A program made the position numbers and the translations under genes. The notes under the pieces are model-generated. The model saw nothing but the letters and a program-made list of their open reading frames with translations, was not told the DNA's origin and ran no database searches. DNA of 64,000 nucleotides from Acinetobacter bouvetii (GTDB lineage Bacteria > Pseudomonadota > Gammaproteobacteria > Pseudomonadales > Moraxellaceae), in the NCBI RefSeq assembly GCF_902753875.1, contig NZ_CADDTS010000022.1:124001-188000 (forward strand), written 5' to 3'. This document shows, piece by piece, positions 48,995 to 59,086 of the stretch; the stretch's first letter is position 1; every line of letters starts with the position of its first letter.

Positions 48995-50140
48995 TTAGTA
49001 GAGGCTGTGCGAGTTTTCTTGAACGTGTTTGTTAGTAATAACGCCCCACATTTTGTAATAACACCAAGTGGTGTAGCACAAGATGATTGGAACAAAAATA
49101 CAGGCTGCAACAGTCATTACAGTGAGTGTGTTTTTACTAGAAACGGCATCCCACATAGTCAAGCTTGCAACAGGATTGATGCTTGAAGGCATAAGGAATG
49201 GGAACAGGGCAAAACCAGCAGTTAAGATTGCACCAACAATCATCATTGATGTGCCTAGGAAGCTTAAACCTGCTTTTGCTTTCGCAGCAGATGCAATCAC
49301 AATCAAGCTACCCAAGATTGCCAATACAGGTGCAATCATGGTGATTGGATAAGTCGAGTAGTTATTCATCCAGCCATGGTTACCATTGGTAATAACTTCT
49401 TTAGCAAGAGGGTTGGCTACACCGTTAGTATCAAATGGTTGAGCTAGGCTATAACCTTCAATACCACCGAAGTATAACCAAGCACCAGCACCTAGGAAAC
49501 AAACTAAGAACAGCACACCCATCAATTGAGTTGCTTTCGCAGAACGTGAACGCAAGTCACCATCTGTACGAAGCATTAACCATGCACCGCCATGAGCACT
49601 TAGCATGGATAAGCTGACGATACCGCAGACTAAGGCAAATGGGTTGAGTAGGGCAAAGAAGCTACCAGTATAGGTTGAGCGTACAGTTTCATCTAATGTG
49701 AATGGCACGCCTAGGAACATGTTACCGAAGGCAACGCCAAATACTAATGCAGGAACAGCACCACCTACACATAGACCCCAGTCCCAAGAGTTACGCCATT
49801 TTTTGTTCTCAAGTTTAGAGCGGTAGTCAAAACCAACAGGTCTTAAGAACAGGGCAAACAGTACGAGTAGTAAAGCCCAGTACATGCCCGAGAATGCTGT
49901 TGCATACACCATAGGCCATGCAGCAAACAGTGCACCACCTGCGGTAATGAACCACACTTGGTTGCCGTCCCAGTGTGGGGCAATCGTATTGATTGCCGCA
50001 CGACGTTCTTCATCGTTTTTTCCCACGAATGGCATAATTGCCATGGAACCCATATCGAAGCCATCGGTGAGAGCAAAACCAATTAGTAGTACACCAACCA
50101 GAACCCACCAGATAATTTTGAGTAATTCATATTCGATCAT
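48995..50140 (-). CDS. cydB: Cytochrome bd oxidase subunit II
   Basis: A 381-residue membrane subunit of the quinol oxidase, with eight or nine helices. The start [16 protein letters not shown] and the block [15 protein letters not shown] are diagnostic. Its ATG overlaps the cydA stop as ATGA. The enzyme reduces oxygen at high affinity and resists nitric oxide and peroxide. Confidence 0.97.
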   Translation of the reverse strand: MIEYELLKIIWWVLVGVLLIGFALTDGFDMGSMAIMPFVGKNDEERRAAINTIAPHWDGNQVWFITAGGALFAAWPMVYATAFSGMYWALLLVLFALFLRPVGFDYRSKLENKKWRNSWDWGLCVGGAVPALVFGVAFGNMFLGVPFTLDETVRSTYTGSFFALLNPFALVCGIVSLSMLSAHGGAWLMLRTDGDLRSRSAKATQLMGVLFLVCFLGAGAWLYFGGIEGYSLAQPFDTNGVANPLAKEVITNGNHGWMNNYSTYPITMIAPVLAILGSLIVIASAAKAKAGLSFLGTSMMIVGAILTAGFALFPFLMPSSINPVASLTMWDAVSSKNTLTVMTVAACIFVPIILCYTTWCYYKMWGVITNKHVQENSHSLY

Positions 50141-51723
50141 GATTGAGCCTCCGCAGCAGCGTGGTTTTGATCATCGGCTTTTTCAAAATGGTATTTACCA
50201 GTATGTAAAGAACTTGGACCTAAGCGAGCGAATTTGATCATCAAGTACATTTCGATAATAAGAAGTACTGTATAGAACGCTGCAAGCGCTAAGATTGAAC
50301 CCCAAATGTCCCCAGTGCTTAAGCTTGAAGCAGAGAGATGTGTTGGTAAAACTTCACCAATAGTCCACGGTTGACGGCCACCTTCAGCCACATACCAGCC
50401 AGTTTGTGTAGCAATCCACGGTAATGGAAGGCCGTAAAGTGCAAATTTAAGTAACCAAGGTTTGTTTTCTGCATTACGTTTAGCCACTGCATAAGTTGCA
50501 AGGATAAAGAGAAGTAGCATTAAGAAACCGGAAGCAACCATGGCACGGAACGAGAAGAACAATGCAGTTACGTTAGGAATAGTATCCTTAGTTGCTGCTT
50601 TGATTTGATCTTCAGAAGCATCTACTACATTTGGTGTGTATTTTTTAAGAAGTAAGCCATAACCCAAGTCTTTTTGGTTTTCTTTGAAAGAAGCTAGAAG
50701 TGCTGGAGAACGATCGCCTGCACGAAGTTTTTCAAGTTCGGCATATGCAGTCATACCATTACGGATACGAAGCTCATGTTGAACCATGAGGTCTTTCAGA
50801 CCAGTCACTTCTTTATCAATAGAACGTGTCGCAATGATACCCATTACATATGGAATTTTGATGGCATAGTCAGTGCGTTGTTCTTGTTTATTGGGAATAC
50901 CAAACAAGGTAAATGGAGCAGGTGCTGGGTGAGTTTCCCATTCTGCTTCAATTGCAGCTAATTTGGTTTTTTGCACGTCACCAAGTTCATAACCTGATTC
51001 ATCACCCAGTAAAATAACAGATAATGTAGATGCCAAGCCAAAGATTGCAGCAATAGCGAAAGAGCGGCGTGCAAAAGGTACATCACGTTTTTTCAGCAAA
51101 TAGAAACTCGAAATTGCTAAAACGAAAATTGCACCAGTCACATAACCTGAAGATACAGTATGGACAAATTTAACCTGAGCCACTGGGTTGAAAATCAGTG
51201 CACCGAAGTCAACCAACTCCATACGCATGGTTTCAAAGTTGAACTCTGCACCCACTGGGTTTTGCATCCAGCCATTGGCAACTAAAATCCAAAGTGCCGA
51301 CATGTTTGAACCGAGTGCAACCAGCCAGGTCACGGCTAAATGCTGAACTCTGGAAAGCCGGTCCCAGCCGAAGAAGAATAGACCAATAAAAGTCGATTCT
51401 AAGAAAAATGCCATTAATCCTTCAATAGCGAGTGGCGCACCGAAAATGTCACCGACATAATGCGAATAGTACGCCCAGTTTGTACCAAACTGGAACTCCA
51501 TGGTTAAGCCTGTAGTTACACCTAAGGCAAAGTTAATACCAAAAAGTTTTCCCCAGAATTTAGTCATGTCTTTATAAATTTCTTTACCAGAAATCACATA
51601 GGTGGTTTCCATGATGGCAAGAATAAAAGCCAGACCAAGAGTAAGAGGTACAAATATAAAGTGATACAACGCGGTCATTGCAAATTGGAACCGCGAAAGA
51701 TCGACCACGCTTTCAGAAATCAT
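50137..51723 (-). CDS. cydA: Cytochrome bd oxidase subunit I
   Basis: A 528-residue haem-carrying subunit. The haem ligand His is in [18 protein letters not shown]; the periplasmic quinol-binding Q loop follows, and [13 protein letters not shown] is near the C-terminus. The start is the ATG at 51723, which overlaps the cydP stop as TGATG and has GGAG 8 bases upstream; a TTG one codon earlier is not the start. Expressed together with cydP, cydB, cydX and ybgE. Confidence 0.97.
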   Translation of the reverse strand: MISESVVDLSRFQFAMTALYHFIFVPLTLGLAFILAIMETTYVISGKEIYKDMTKFWGKLFGINFALGVTTGLTMEFQFGTNWAYYSHYVGDIFGAPLAIEGLMAFFLESTFIGLFFFGWDRLSRVQHLAVTWLVALGSNMSALWILVANGWMQNPVGAEFNFETMRMELVDFGALIFNPVAQVKFVHTVSSGYVTGAIFVLAISSFYLLKKRDVPFARRSFAIAAIFGLASTLSVILLGDESGYELGDVQKTKLAAIEAEWETHPAPAPFTLFGIPNKQEQRTDYAIKIPYVMGIIATRSIDKEVTGLKDLMVQHELRIRNGMTAYAELEKLRAGDRSPALLASFKENQKDLGYGLLLKKYTPNVVDASEDQIKAATKDTIPNVTALFFSFRAMVASGFLMLLLFILATYAVAKRNAENKPWLLKFALYGLPLPWIATQTGWYVAEGGRQPWTIGEVLPTHLSASSLSTGDIWGSILALAAFYTVLLIIEMYLMIKFARLGPSSLHTGKYHFEKADDQNHAAAEAQS

Positions 51724-51914
51724 CAACGTGTCTCCTTGATTGGGGAAGAATTGCCAGCAATATGCTCGGCAACTTGATTGTCAAAATTTTGAGGAATAGT
51801 AGGGGCGTCAAACCAGATGTGTTTAATCGTCAGCAGGAGTGCAATCTTAATTATTAAAATGATTGCGATCTCACGAACTAATCGTTGGTTGAAATCTTTG
51901 GGTATTAAGCTCAT
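51723..51914 (-). CDS. cydP: CydP-type small subunit
   Basis: A 63-residue protein with one membrane helix ([20 protein letters not shown]), followed by WFDAP. It is placed first in the operon and overlaps cydA by one base, the layout seen for CydP, a small subunit described in some gamma- and betaproteobacteria. The ATG giving [15 protein letters not shown] is preferred over ATG codons further upstream. Confidence 0.85.
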   Translation of the reverse strand: MSLIPKDFNQRLVREIAIILIIKIALLLTIKHIWFDAPTIPQNFDNQVAEHIAGNSSPIKETR

Positions 51915-52380
51915 GCGAATAAGCCTATTTTTTAAAACATAATGCATATTATTAAACAAAAAATTACTAAAAATAAATAGATCAAACAGTTAAAATAAAA
52001 ATATATTATTTAGTGTTTTTAAAACAATAACTTATATGTGTTAATTGTTAAAGAATAAACTAATTTTTTGTGGTTTTTAAGTTGACTAAATTGCTTTGTT
52101 TTTCTTTTTAAATCTTGACTGGAATGCTGTGTATTGGGTTTTATTAATTCTGACTAAATAGCTTATATTTTATTTTAAAAACCAACTAAAACAGTTGTAT
52201 TTATATTGATGTGGTTTTTATTAAAAGAATGAGATTAATTTTATTAATATTCATGCATTGAATGTCAGTGAGGAATTATTTTAAGGTGGTTGTTACAAAG
52301 CTTAGAGATAAACATTTTGTCAGTGCAGAAATAAAAAAAAGACCGCTTTTGAAGCAGTCTTTTTTGAGTTGACTTTTAAA
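51915..52380. other. Long AT-rich upstream region of the cyd operon
   Basis: About 465 bases, very AT-rich, with no open frame that has a start signal. It must hold the cyd promoter and any oxygen-response sites. I looked for the FNR pattern TTGAT-N4-ATCAA and did not find a good match. The left end belongs to cydP, the right end to the porin terminator. Confidence 0.5.
52339..52366 (-). terminator. Terminator of the porin gene
   Basis: AAGACCGCTT pairs with AAGCAGTCTT with one mismatch, and flanking A-run and T-run are present. It can serve the minus-strand porin gene. Confidence 0.8.
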
Positions 52381-53472
52381 TTAGAAGTTATATTCCATAC
52401 CTAAACCAACGACAGTTTTCGTATCATCTTTAGCTAACCAATCACGTTTCTGTTGACCGACAACTCCGTAGAAGCGTGCTTGTTTATTAATATTATAATC
52501 AACACCTACGCCATATTGGTCGATTTGACGGTCAGATTTACTATCTACAGAAGTATTGGAAGATAGGTATTCAGCTTTTAATTTCCATGGGGTAGATGGA
52601 ATTGCGTAAGCAGCGGTCACACCATAGGCATCTTCTTGAAGGCCTTTATATGAAGTGACTACTGCAGGTGTACCTGCCGATGTTGTTACCGTATCATCGG
52701 TAGGTTGAGCCGTTTGCCAAAGCGCACCGAAAACCAGACCATCAACACCCGCTTTAGTTAGATCAACAGAACCAGTGACCCGGACTGCATCTGAATATAT
52801 GCCTGTTAAGCTGTAAGCGTTGTATTTACCTGCAACACCGAAGTTTCCTGCAACTGCTGCAGCCACGCCATAGTCTTTGTTTTCATAGCCAAGTGAAGTT
52901 GAAATGCCATCACCAAAACCATTACGTTTACCTTTTTGACCTTTAGTGTCATTGTCGGTCGCTGAATCTTCACCTTGCTGCGCCATAATATTGAATTGAA
53001 GGCCGCCAAGTAACTTTTTATCGGTTTCAAACCCGATTGCGTTACCTAAACGATCTTCACCATACAACATATTGGTCATATCGAGGTGGTTGTGATCGTT
53101 AAAAATATCCTGGTTATTTCCTGCAGCATTTTTGAAGTAAGAATCATATTGACCGGCTTTTAATGTACCGATATCGGCAAATTTAAGACCCAAGAAGCGG
53201 TTACGCATTCCCCAGTCTTTGTCTTTATTACCATCGGTTGAAACTTCCCACTCGGCCAAATACACTGCCGACATCTTATCTGTTAATTTTTCTTCGCCTT
53301 TTACCCCTAAACGCGAAGCATTAGAGTTTATTTCTGTAACGTTTTTGCCATCAAATTTACTATTGTCAACTTGGTCTAGGGTAACATTTAATTTACCGTA
53401 CAAAGTTGGTGCCGCTTGTGCTGCACTCGTCCCCATAGCCGCTACAACAGCAGCGAGAAGCAGTTTTTTCAT
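52381..53472 (-). CDS. General outer-membrane porin
   Basis: A 363-residue trimeric-type porin. Signal peptide ends in TSAAQAA; the mature protein starts PTLYGKLNVTLDQVD, the gram-negative porin signature, followed by SRLGVKGEEKL and a beta-barrel pattern to the terminal GLGMEYNF with C-terminal Phe. The second half contains a Thr/Ala-rich loop. GGAG precedes the ATG. The permeant solute is not identifiable from sequence. Confidence 0.92.
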   Translation of the reverse strand: MKKLLLAAVVAAMGTSAAQAAPTLYGKLNVTLDQVDNSKFDGKNVTEINSNASRLGVKGEEKLTDKMSAVYLAEWEVSTDGNKDKDWGMRNRFLGLKFADIGTLKAGQYDSYFKNAAGNNQDIFNDHNHLDMTNMLYGEDRLGNAIGFETDKKLLGGLQFNIMAQQGEDSATDNDTKGQKGKRNGFGDGISTSLGYENKDYGVAAAVAGNFGVAGKYNAYSLTGIYSDAVRVTGSVDLTKAGVDGLVFGALWQTAQPTDDTVTTSAGTPAVVTSYKGLQEDAYGVTAAYAIPSTPWKLKAEYLSSNTSVDSKSDRQIDQYGVGVDYNINKQARFYGVVGQQKRDWLAKDDTKTVVGLGMEYNF

Positions 53473-53777
53473 CGAGATTTCTCCAAAACACGGTTCTAAA
53501 TGGCATTCGCCTTAATTAACACTTCTTTTTAGTTTGCCTAAGTACAAAAAGTTACAGAAGCTCACCAACTTGCTAAGCAGTATCTGCAAACTTTATGACA
53601 GGGAAGTGAAAGATAGATGACAGTTTTATGACGAAAAATATTGCCTTAAATAATAATTTTTATTATTTTTCAAAGTTTTAATTTTTATTTAAAAATATTG
53701 AAATAAATTATTTGAAGGATGGTTATAAAAAATGGAGCCGAAGCTCCATTTTAGACAGATTAAAATTCGAGTGAATT
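53473..53777. other. AT-rich gap holding the porin promoter and hinT terminator
   Basis: About 305 bases. The left part carries the porin promoter and leader; I see no clear -35/-10 pair. The right part (53725-53752) is the hinT terminator. No other gene is seen. Confidence 0.55.
53725..53752 (-). terminator. Terminator of hinT
   Basis: AATGGAGC (53731-53738) pairs with GCTCCATT (53743-53750); on the minus strand the loop is TTCG and a T-run follows. Confidence 0.92.
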
Positions 53778-54191
53778 TTAAAGTTCGGCTTTAATTTTTT
53801 CAGCCAGTGCTTTGATTTTTTCTTGATCACCCATATGCAAGGCATGCTTGCCAAGTTCATGTACCGAACTTGGGATCAGATGGAAATGTACATGCGGCAC
53901 TGTTTGACCTGCAGATGCACCTGATAGTTGCATAAGCACAATACCTTGCACATCAAGAGCGACTTTCATTGCCTGGGCAACTTTTTGCACAATCTGAATA
54001 GTATATGCTGCAGCATCTGGTGGTAGATCAAGCAAGGTAATTGCCGGTGTTTTCGGGATGACCAAGGTATGACCTTCAGCTTGTGGCATGATGTCCATGA
54101 AAGCGAGAACAAATTCGTCTTCATACACTTTAATTGCAGGAAGTTCATTACGAATAATTCGTGCAAATATATTTTGATCATCGTAAAGCAT
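53778..54191 (-). CDS. hinT: Histidine triad protein HinT
   Basis: A 137-residue nucleoside phosphoramidase of the Hint branch. The canonical triad is in VPHVHFHLIP (H-x-H-x-H), and ARIIRNELPAIKVYEDE is the usual start. AAGGA precedes the ATG. Distinct from the variant HIT protein at the start of the window. Confidence 0.93.
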   Translation of the reverse strand: MLYDDQNIFARIIRNELPAIKVYEDEFVLAFMDIMPQAEGHTLVIPKTPAITLLDLPPDAAAYTIQIVQKVAQAMKVALDVQGIVLMQLSGASAGQTVPHVHFHLIPSSVHELGKHALHMGDQEKIKALAEKIKAEL

Positions 54192-54225
54192 AGCGAATCC
54201 TTGGAAAGTGAATTGAGAGCTGTAA

Positions 54226-54495
54226 TTATTTACAGTTCAATTCTTTCTGACGATCTTTGATGGCGTCAAGTCGTTGTTGCTCTTTTTCTGAAAATTTTGG
54301 CTTGGTTGTATAGCAATTGTCATTGCCAAACTTTGCCTTCGCTTCAGGATCTTTAAAGCAAAAACCTTTAGATGCATAAATGACATCATGATCATTTTTC
54401 AGTTTTTGACATTCTTGCTCTGCTGTGGCTGCAAATGCAGTCGCCCCAAAAAGAGTTGCAAAGCTAGCACACATTGCAACAGTAAACTTAGTCAT
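54226..54495 (-). CDS. Small secreted YARHG-like protein
   Basis: An 89-residue exported protein. Signal peptide ends ATAFAATA. The mature part, from VIYASKGFCFKDPEAK to QKELNC, follows the YARHG domain pattern (Y-A-x-x-G-x-x-F-K-D) and has four cysteines that may form two disulphides. The domain's role is unknown. Strong ribosome site (AGAGGAAA). Separated from hinT by 34 bases. Confidence 0.78.
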   Translation of the reverse strand: MTKFTVAMCASFATLFGATAFAATAEQECQKLKNDHDVIYASKGFCFKDPEAKAKFGNDNCYTTKPKFSEKEQQRLDAIKDRQKELNCK

Positions 54496-54576
54496 GAGGG
54501 TTTCCTCTGTTAGAACATTGTGTATAGCACATCACCACAATATTAGGTTTAATTATCATTATTCAATGGCGAGTTA

Positions 54577-55449
54577 TTACTCAAGTGTAATTTTACTCCA
54601 TGATTCATACATTTTTACAGCGCTAGAAAAATCACTATCTTGCTCTGCTAAATTGCTGGCTGCCTGAATCAGACTTTGCGTCAAGGCAATCACCGGTGCT
54701 GACAGTTTAGCATCACGAACCAAATCTAATGCAATACCTGTATCTTTCGCTAGTAAAGGTAGCGCAAAGGTCAGTGGAAAGCTACGATTTAATACTCGCT
54801 GCGGTAGTACTGTTTCTGTCACGCCACTTTTGCCACTTGAGGCATTGATACAGTCCAAAGCTTCTTGCAGGTTAACACCATGGGCTTTAAGCGTAGTAAA
54901 ACCTTCAGCCACTGAACAAAGATTTACAGCCAATAACATATTGTTGACCGCCTTGACGGCAAAACCCGCACCTGATTCACCCACATGTTTAATCAGTTTG
55001 CCCAAGACCTGAATAGCTGGAAGGGCTTTTTCAAACGCTGCTGCATCACCTCCAATCATCACGGTTAAGGTGGCATTTTCAGCGCCAATGGTTTGGCCAC
55101 TCACTGGAGCATCCAGAAAGTCTACATTTTGTATTTTTAATTGCTTGCTGAGTTTTTTTGCTGATTCAGGGACGCCGCTGGTGCAATCTACCCAGACTGC
55201 ACCAGATTTAATGCTTACACCGTTAATCAGGTCTTCTACGTCCTGACTGGTAGGTAAACAGGAGAAAATGATATCGGCCTGAACGGCCTGCTCTAGTCCG
55301 ACAGCTTGTGTGCCATATTCAGCAGCATGTTGTTTGGCTTTATCGAAATTACGGTTCCAGACATAGACTGTGTCGAAATGCTTTGGTAAATGCGCTGCCA
55401 TACGGTAACCCATAGCACCTAAGCCGATAAATGCAACTGACTGAATCAT
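54577..55449 (-). CDS. 3-hydroxyisobutyrate dehydrogenase-family oxidoreductase
   Basis: A 290-residue NAD(P)-dependent beta-hydroxyacid dehydrogenase. The nucleotide loop is VAFIGLGAMGYRMAAHL, the substrate block is DAPVSGQTIGAENATL, and the catalytic lysine is in AVKAVNNMLLAVNL. Substrate could be 3-hydroxyisobutyrate, tartronate semialdehyde or a related acid. It follows the PhaC-like hydrolase gene by 10 bases on the same strand. Confidence 0.9.
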   Translation of the reverse strand: MIQSVAFIGLGAMGYRMAAHLPKHFDTVYVWNRNFDKAKQHAAEYGTQAVGLEQAVQADIIFSCLPTSQDVEDLINGVSIKSGAVWVDCTSGVPESAKKLSKQLKIQNVDFLDAPVSGQTIGAENATLTVMIGGDAAAFEKALPAIQVLGKLIKHVGESGAGFAVKAVNNMLLAVNLCSVAEGFTTLKAHGVNLQEALDCINASSGKSGVTETVLPQRVLNRSFPLTFALPLLAKDTGIALDLVRDAKLSAPVIALTQSLIQAASNLAEQDSDFSSAVKMYESWSKITLE

Positions 55450-55459
55450 GATGTGTCCT

Positions 55460-56551
55460 TTATATTTTACTCGATCGCTGTTTGAGCCAGGTAGTCAAGA
55501 AAGGCCAGAACTCGTTGGCACTGGATTGGCTAGACATTAGCCCTAAATGACCACCGGGAATAAGAGTAAACGTGACATCCTGACTATTTGTCAATTCAAT
55601 TAAAGGTTTAACTGCTTCCTGCGAGACGATCTGATCGCTACGACCTGCACCAACCAATAGGGAACAGCTTATATTTTTTAATTCGATATTCTTATCTTGT
55701 AATTTGATAACGCCAGTTTTTAGTGGATTTTGTAGCCAAACATTAAAAATCATATCCTGATTCACACCACCTGGATAATCAATCATTCGGTTCAGGAAGT
55801 TACCCATGGTAGCGTGTTCATATAAAGATTGGGTGTCATTCAGATTTGATAAAAACTGCTTCTGACTTTGAAACCAGCCTTTGGGATCAATAATTTTAAA
55901 ACCCAGTGCATTCAGAATGCCGGGTGTATGAATGAGATGCTTGGGCACCATTTCTGAGTAAATCTTGTTTTGCAGAGCCTTGTTTTTGGCAATGAGTTGA
56001 TTTGCTTTTTGAAACAGCTTACCTGTACGACCTGAAGCATAGCTATCAACAGGGCTACCTAATACAATCAAATTTTTCACATGATTCGGTTGGTGCAGGG
56101 CGCAATATAGCATCACAAATACCCCGGCCATACTCCAGCCATGCAATGAAATTTGATCACATTCTGCATGCGCGCGAATCTGGTCTATACAATACGGAAT
56201 TGCGTCATCAATAAAAGACATGAAATTTAAAAAACGGTCTTGATAGTTGTAATGTCCCCATTCAACTAAGTAAACATCAAAGCCGCTATTCTGAAAATGT
56301 TTCACCAATGAGCGGTAAGGATATAAGTCATAAATGGCCATATTGATGGCCAGAGGGGCAACAAAGACTAAGGGCTCTTTATACTGTTTATCTGGAGAGG
56401 CGTAATAACGCACCCGGGTTTTCTTATATTCTGCAATGAGCTTATAAGGCGTTGTTTGAGACAAAACCAGTGAACGCGAATCAAATAAACGCGTAGATAA
56501 GTTTTTGAGTTTGCTCTTATGTTTACTAAGAGTTGTTTTAACTTGGAGCAT
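55460..56551 (-). CDS. PhaC-like alpha/beta hydrolase with serine nucleophile
   Basis: A 363-residue enzyme with PHA-synthase-like architecture: FVAPLAINMAIYDL, then YLVEWG, then the nucleophile elbow GWSMAG at Ser140, the acid Asp306 (GAGRSDQI) and His335 (PGGHLGL). PHA synthases have Cys in this elbow (G-x-C-x-G); Ser suggests hydrolysis, for example of PHA oligomers or esters, rather than polymerisation. The start is the ATG at 56551; the open frame upstream overlaps metZ on the other strand. Possibly co-transcribed with the downstream dehydrogenase. Confidence 0.8.
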   Translation of the reverse strand: MLQVKTTLSKHKSKLKNLSTRLFDSRSLVLSQTTPYKLIAEYKKTRVRYYASPDKQYKEPLVFVAPLAINMAIYDLYPYRSLVKHFQNSGFDVYLVEWGHYNYQDRFLNFMSFIDDAIPYCIDQIRAHAECDQISLHGWSMAGVFVMLYCALHQPNHVKNLIVLGSPVDSYASGRTGKLFQKANQLIAKNKALQNKIYSEMVPKHLIHTPGILNALGFKIIDPKGWFQSQKQFLSNLNDTQSLYEHATMGNFLNRMIDYPGGVNQDMIFNVWLQNPLKTGVIKLQDKNIELKNISCSLLVGAGRSDQIVSQEAVKPLIELTNSQDVTFTLIPGGHLGLMSSQSSANEFWPFLTTWLKQRSSKI

Positions 56552-56690
56552 TGTCAGGCGTACTGGTATATAGAGGATTGATCGAAGTGTAGGCGATATT
56601 TGCGTATTATACCTTGACCTTAAATGCCATAGACGCTCAAAATGTTGGCAATTCTTCACAAAAGGCAGTCCTCGAGACTGAGTCATACAG

Positions 56691-57878
56691 ATGAGCCAAC
56701 AAGACGACATCGAATATCAATTAGAGACTTTAGCGATTCGTACAGGTCATGACCGTACTTTTGAAGGTGAGCATAGTGAACCAATCTTCCTGACTTCATC
56801 TTTTGTTTGTGAAAATGCAGCCGATGCAGCCGCTAAATTTTCAGGACAAATTGAAGGGAATACCTATTCACGTTATACCAACCCAACTGTACAAACTTTT
56901 GAAAAACGTCTCGCTGTTTTAGATGGCGCGGAGGCAGCTGTTGCAACCAGTTCGGGTATGGCAGGTGTACATGCGGTGACTTTGGCATACTTAAAATCAG
57001 GTGATCATGTTGTTTGTTCACGTGCAGTATTCGGCTCAATCATTTCTTTATTTGAAAAATATGTCGTTAAATTTGGTGTGGACGTTACTTTTGTTGACTT
57101 AGAAGACCTAGATGCTTGGGAAAAAGCCATTCGTCCAACGACTCGTCTATTATTTATCGAAACACCATCAAATCCATTGGCACAAGTAGGCGACCTACAA
57201 GCGATTGCAGATATTGCTCATGCGCATGGTGCTTTATTTGCTGTAGACAACACCTTCTGTACGCCTGTATTGCAACAGCCAATTAAATTTGGTGCAGATC
57301 TCGTGATTTACTCATCAACTAAATATATTGATGGTCAAGGTCGTGCGCTTGGTGGTGCAGTCGTGGGTAGTGCAAAATTAATGGAAGAAATTACCGGTGT
57401 AATTCGTACACTGGGTAACTCAATGAGTCCATTTAATGCATGGATCTTCTTAAAAGGCTTAGAAACACTCAGTCTACGTATGAAAGCGCATTGTGAAAGT
57501 GCGCAAGTATTGGCTGAATGGTTAGACGCGCATCCAAAAGTGGAAAAAGTTTACTATGCGGGCTTACCAAATCATGCAGGTCATGAATTGGCGAAAAAAC
57601 AACAGAAAGGCTTTGGTGGTGTTGTATCGTTTGTGGTAAAAGGCGAACGTGAAGGTGCATGGACTGTCATTGATCATACACGTTTCCTTTCAATTACCAG
57701 TAACTTGGGTGATGTGAAATCAACAATTACCCATCCAGCGACCACTTCTCATGGCAGAATGTCAGCAGAAGCGAAAAAAGCAGCAGGAATTAGCGAAGGT
57801 TTAATTCGAGTCTCTGTTGGTTTGGAAGATATTAATGATATTATTCGCGATCTAAGTCGTGGTTTAGATTTAATCTGA
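56691..57878 (+). CDS. metZ: O-succinylhomoserine sulfhydrylase
   Basis: A 395-residue PLP enzyme that makes homocysteine from O-succinylhomoserine and sulphide. The PLP lysine is in YSSTKYIDGQGRALGG and the start ETLAIRTGHDRTFEGEHSE fits MetZ. Related to MetB and MetC; the call between MetZ and MetY or MetB rests on overall similarity. Divergent from the hydrolase gene. Confidence 0.9.
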   Translation: MSQQDDIEYQLETLAIRTGHDRTFEGEHSEPIFLTSSFVCENAADAAAKFSGQIEGNTYSRYTNPTVQTFEKRLAVLDGAEAAVATSSGMAGVHAVTLAYLKSGDHVVCSRAVFGSIISLFEKYVVKFGVDVTFVDLEDLDAWEKAIRPTTRLLFIETPSNPLAQVGDLQAIADIAHAHGALFAVDNTFCTPVLQQPIKFGADLVIYSSTKYIDGQGRALGGAVVGSAKLMEEITGVIRTLGNSMSPFNAWIFLKGLETLSLRMKAHCESAQVLAEWLDAHPKVEKVYYAGLPNHAGHELAKKQQKGFGGVVSFVVKGEREGAWTVIDHTRFLSITSNLGDVKSTITHPATTSHGRMSAEAKKAAGISEGLIRVSVGLEDINDIIRDLSRGLDLI

Positions 57879-57923
57879 TCGTATTGATTATCTCATTTTA
57901 AAGTTTTGTGTTCGGAGTATTTT

Positions 57924-58253
57924 ATGAACATCAATATGTTGATGCAGCAAGCACAGCGCATGCAAAAAGATATGGAAGCCAATGTAAAAAAGGCCAAAGA
58001 AGAGCTTGCACAAACTGAAGTTCATGCTGAAGCCGGTGGTGGTTTGGTTAAAGTTACGATGACTTGCCGCAATGTCGTGAAGCGTATCGAAATCAGTCCT
58101 GAACTTTTGCAAGACGATGCTGACATGATCGAAGACTTGATTGCAGCAGCAATGAATGATGCTGCACGTCAGGCAGAAGCGATTTCTGAAGAAAAAATGA
58201 AAGGTGCAAACTCTGGTATGGGCTTGCCACCAGGTCTTTCAGGCTTGTTCTAA
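57924..58253 (+). CDS. ybaB: YbaB/EbfC nucleoid-associated protein
   Basis: A 109-residue DNA-binding protein usually encoded before recR. It starts [15 protein letters not shown] and ends [11 protein letters not shown], both family signatures. CGGAG precedes the ATG. recR starts 12 bases later, the common ybaB-recR pair. Confidence 0.95.
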   Translation: MNINMLMQQAQRMQKDMEANVKKAKEELAQTEVHAEAGGGLVKVTMTCRNVVKRIEISPELLQDDADMIEDLIAAAMNDAARQAEAISEEKMKGANSGMGLPPGLSGLF

Positions 58254-58265
58254 GGGATACGTTTA

Positions 58266-58862
58266 GTGTTTAGTGATCGATTTGATCAACTGGTACAAGC
58301 TTTACGTATTTTGCCAAGTGTTGGGCCGAAATCGGCTCAGCGCATGGCATTACACCTGATCATGAAAAATAGAGAAGGTGCCGTAGGGCTGGCCCATGCT
58401 TTGAATGAGGCAGCGACCTATATTCATGAATGTAGTGTTTGCCATTCCCTGACAGAAAATGAAGTCTGTGATATCTGTCTTTCACATGATCGGGATGATG
58501 CACTTCTTTGTGTGGTGGAATCACCTGCCGATGTGATGGCGATTGAGCAGAGTGGCAGTTTTCGCGGAAAATACCATGTATTGGGCGGGCACCTGTCACC
58601 ACTAGATGGGATTGGACCGGAAGAAATTGGTATTCCATATCTGATTCAGCGTTTAAGCCAAGGCGCGGTTTCAGAAGTCATTCTGGCGACCAACGCGACC
58701 GTTGAAGGCCAGGCTACAGCACATTATCTGGTGGAAGCGACCAAACATTTACCTGTTCAGATGACCCGAATTGCACAAGGTGTTCCGCAAGGGGGAGAAC
58801 TTGAATATGTGGATAGTCATACTTTAAGTCAGGCTGTACATAATCGGATGCGTATGAAATAA
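58266..58862 (+). CDS. recR: Recombination mediator RecR
   Basis: A 198-residue protein of the RecFOR pathway that loads RecA at gaps. Helix-hairpin-helix near the start (LPSVGPKSAQRMALHL), zinc finger CSVCHSLTENEVCDIC, then a Toprim domain (LCVVESPADVMAIEQSG). The start is GTG, with AGGGA upstream. Follows ybaB closely. Confidence 0.96.
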   Translation: MFSDRFDQLVQALRILPSVGPKSAQRMALHLIMKNREGAVGLAHALNEAATYIHECSVCHSLTENEVCDICLSHDRDDALLCVVESPADVMAIEQSGSFRGKYHVLGGHLSPLDGIGPEEIGIPYLIQRLSQGAVSEVILATNATVEGQATAHYLVEATKHLPVQMTRIAQGVPQGGELEYVDSHTLSQAVHNRMRMK

Positions 58863-58890
58863 GTACATAAGTGCTTATTTCATGATTTTT
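58854..58890 (+). terminator. Terminator overlapping the recR stop
   Basis: A 13-bp stem (58854-58866 with 58871-58883, one G-T wobble) around ATAA, then GATTTTT. The recR stop codon lies inside the stem. Confidence 0.8.
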
Positions 58891-59086
58891 AAAAAGAACA
58901 AGACTTGGGTAACATTTACTTAAAACAAACCTGAACTTATACAAAAAAAATATAAAAAATGGTTGCTTTATTATTTAAATACTCAAATATTATGAATATA
59001 CCGGCTAGATATAAATTTTGTTATATCTAAATGCTATATATCGGTTAATATACTTTTCAAGAGAATCTGCTTTTAGACTCGGTAAT

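Noticed and set aside
51915..52380. FNR- or ArcA-type site upstream of the cyd operon
   Set aside because: No good match to TTGAT-N4-ATCAA by eye; the AT-rich sequence gives only partial hits.
56552..56710. Upstream extension of the PhaC-like hydrolase frame
   Set aside because: It overlaps the metZ start on the other strand and adds residues not seen in the family.
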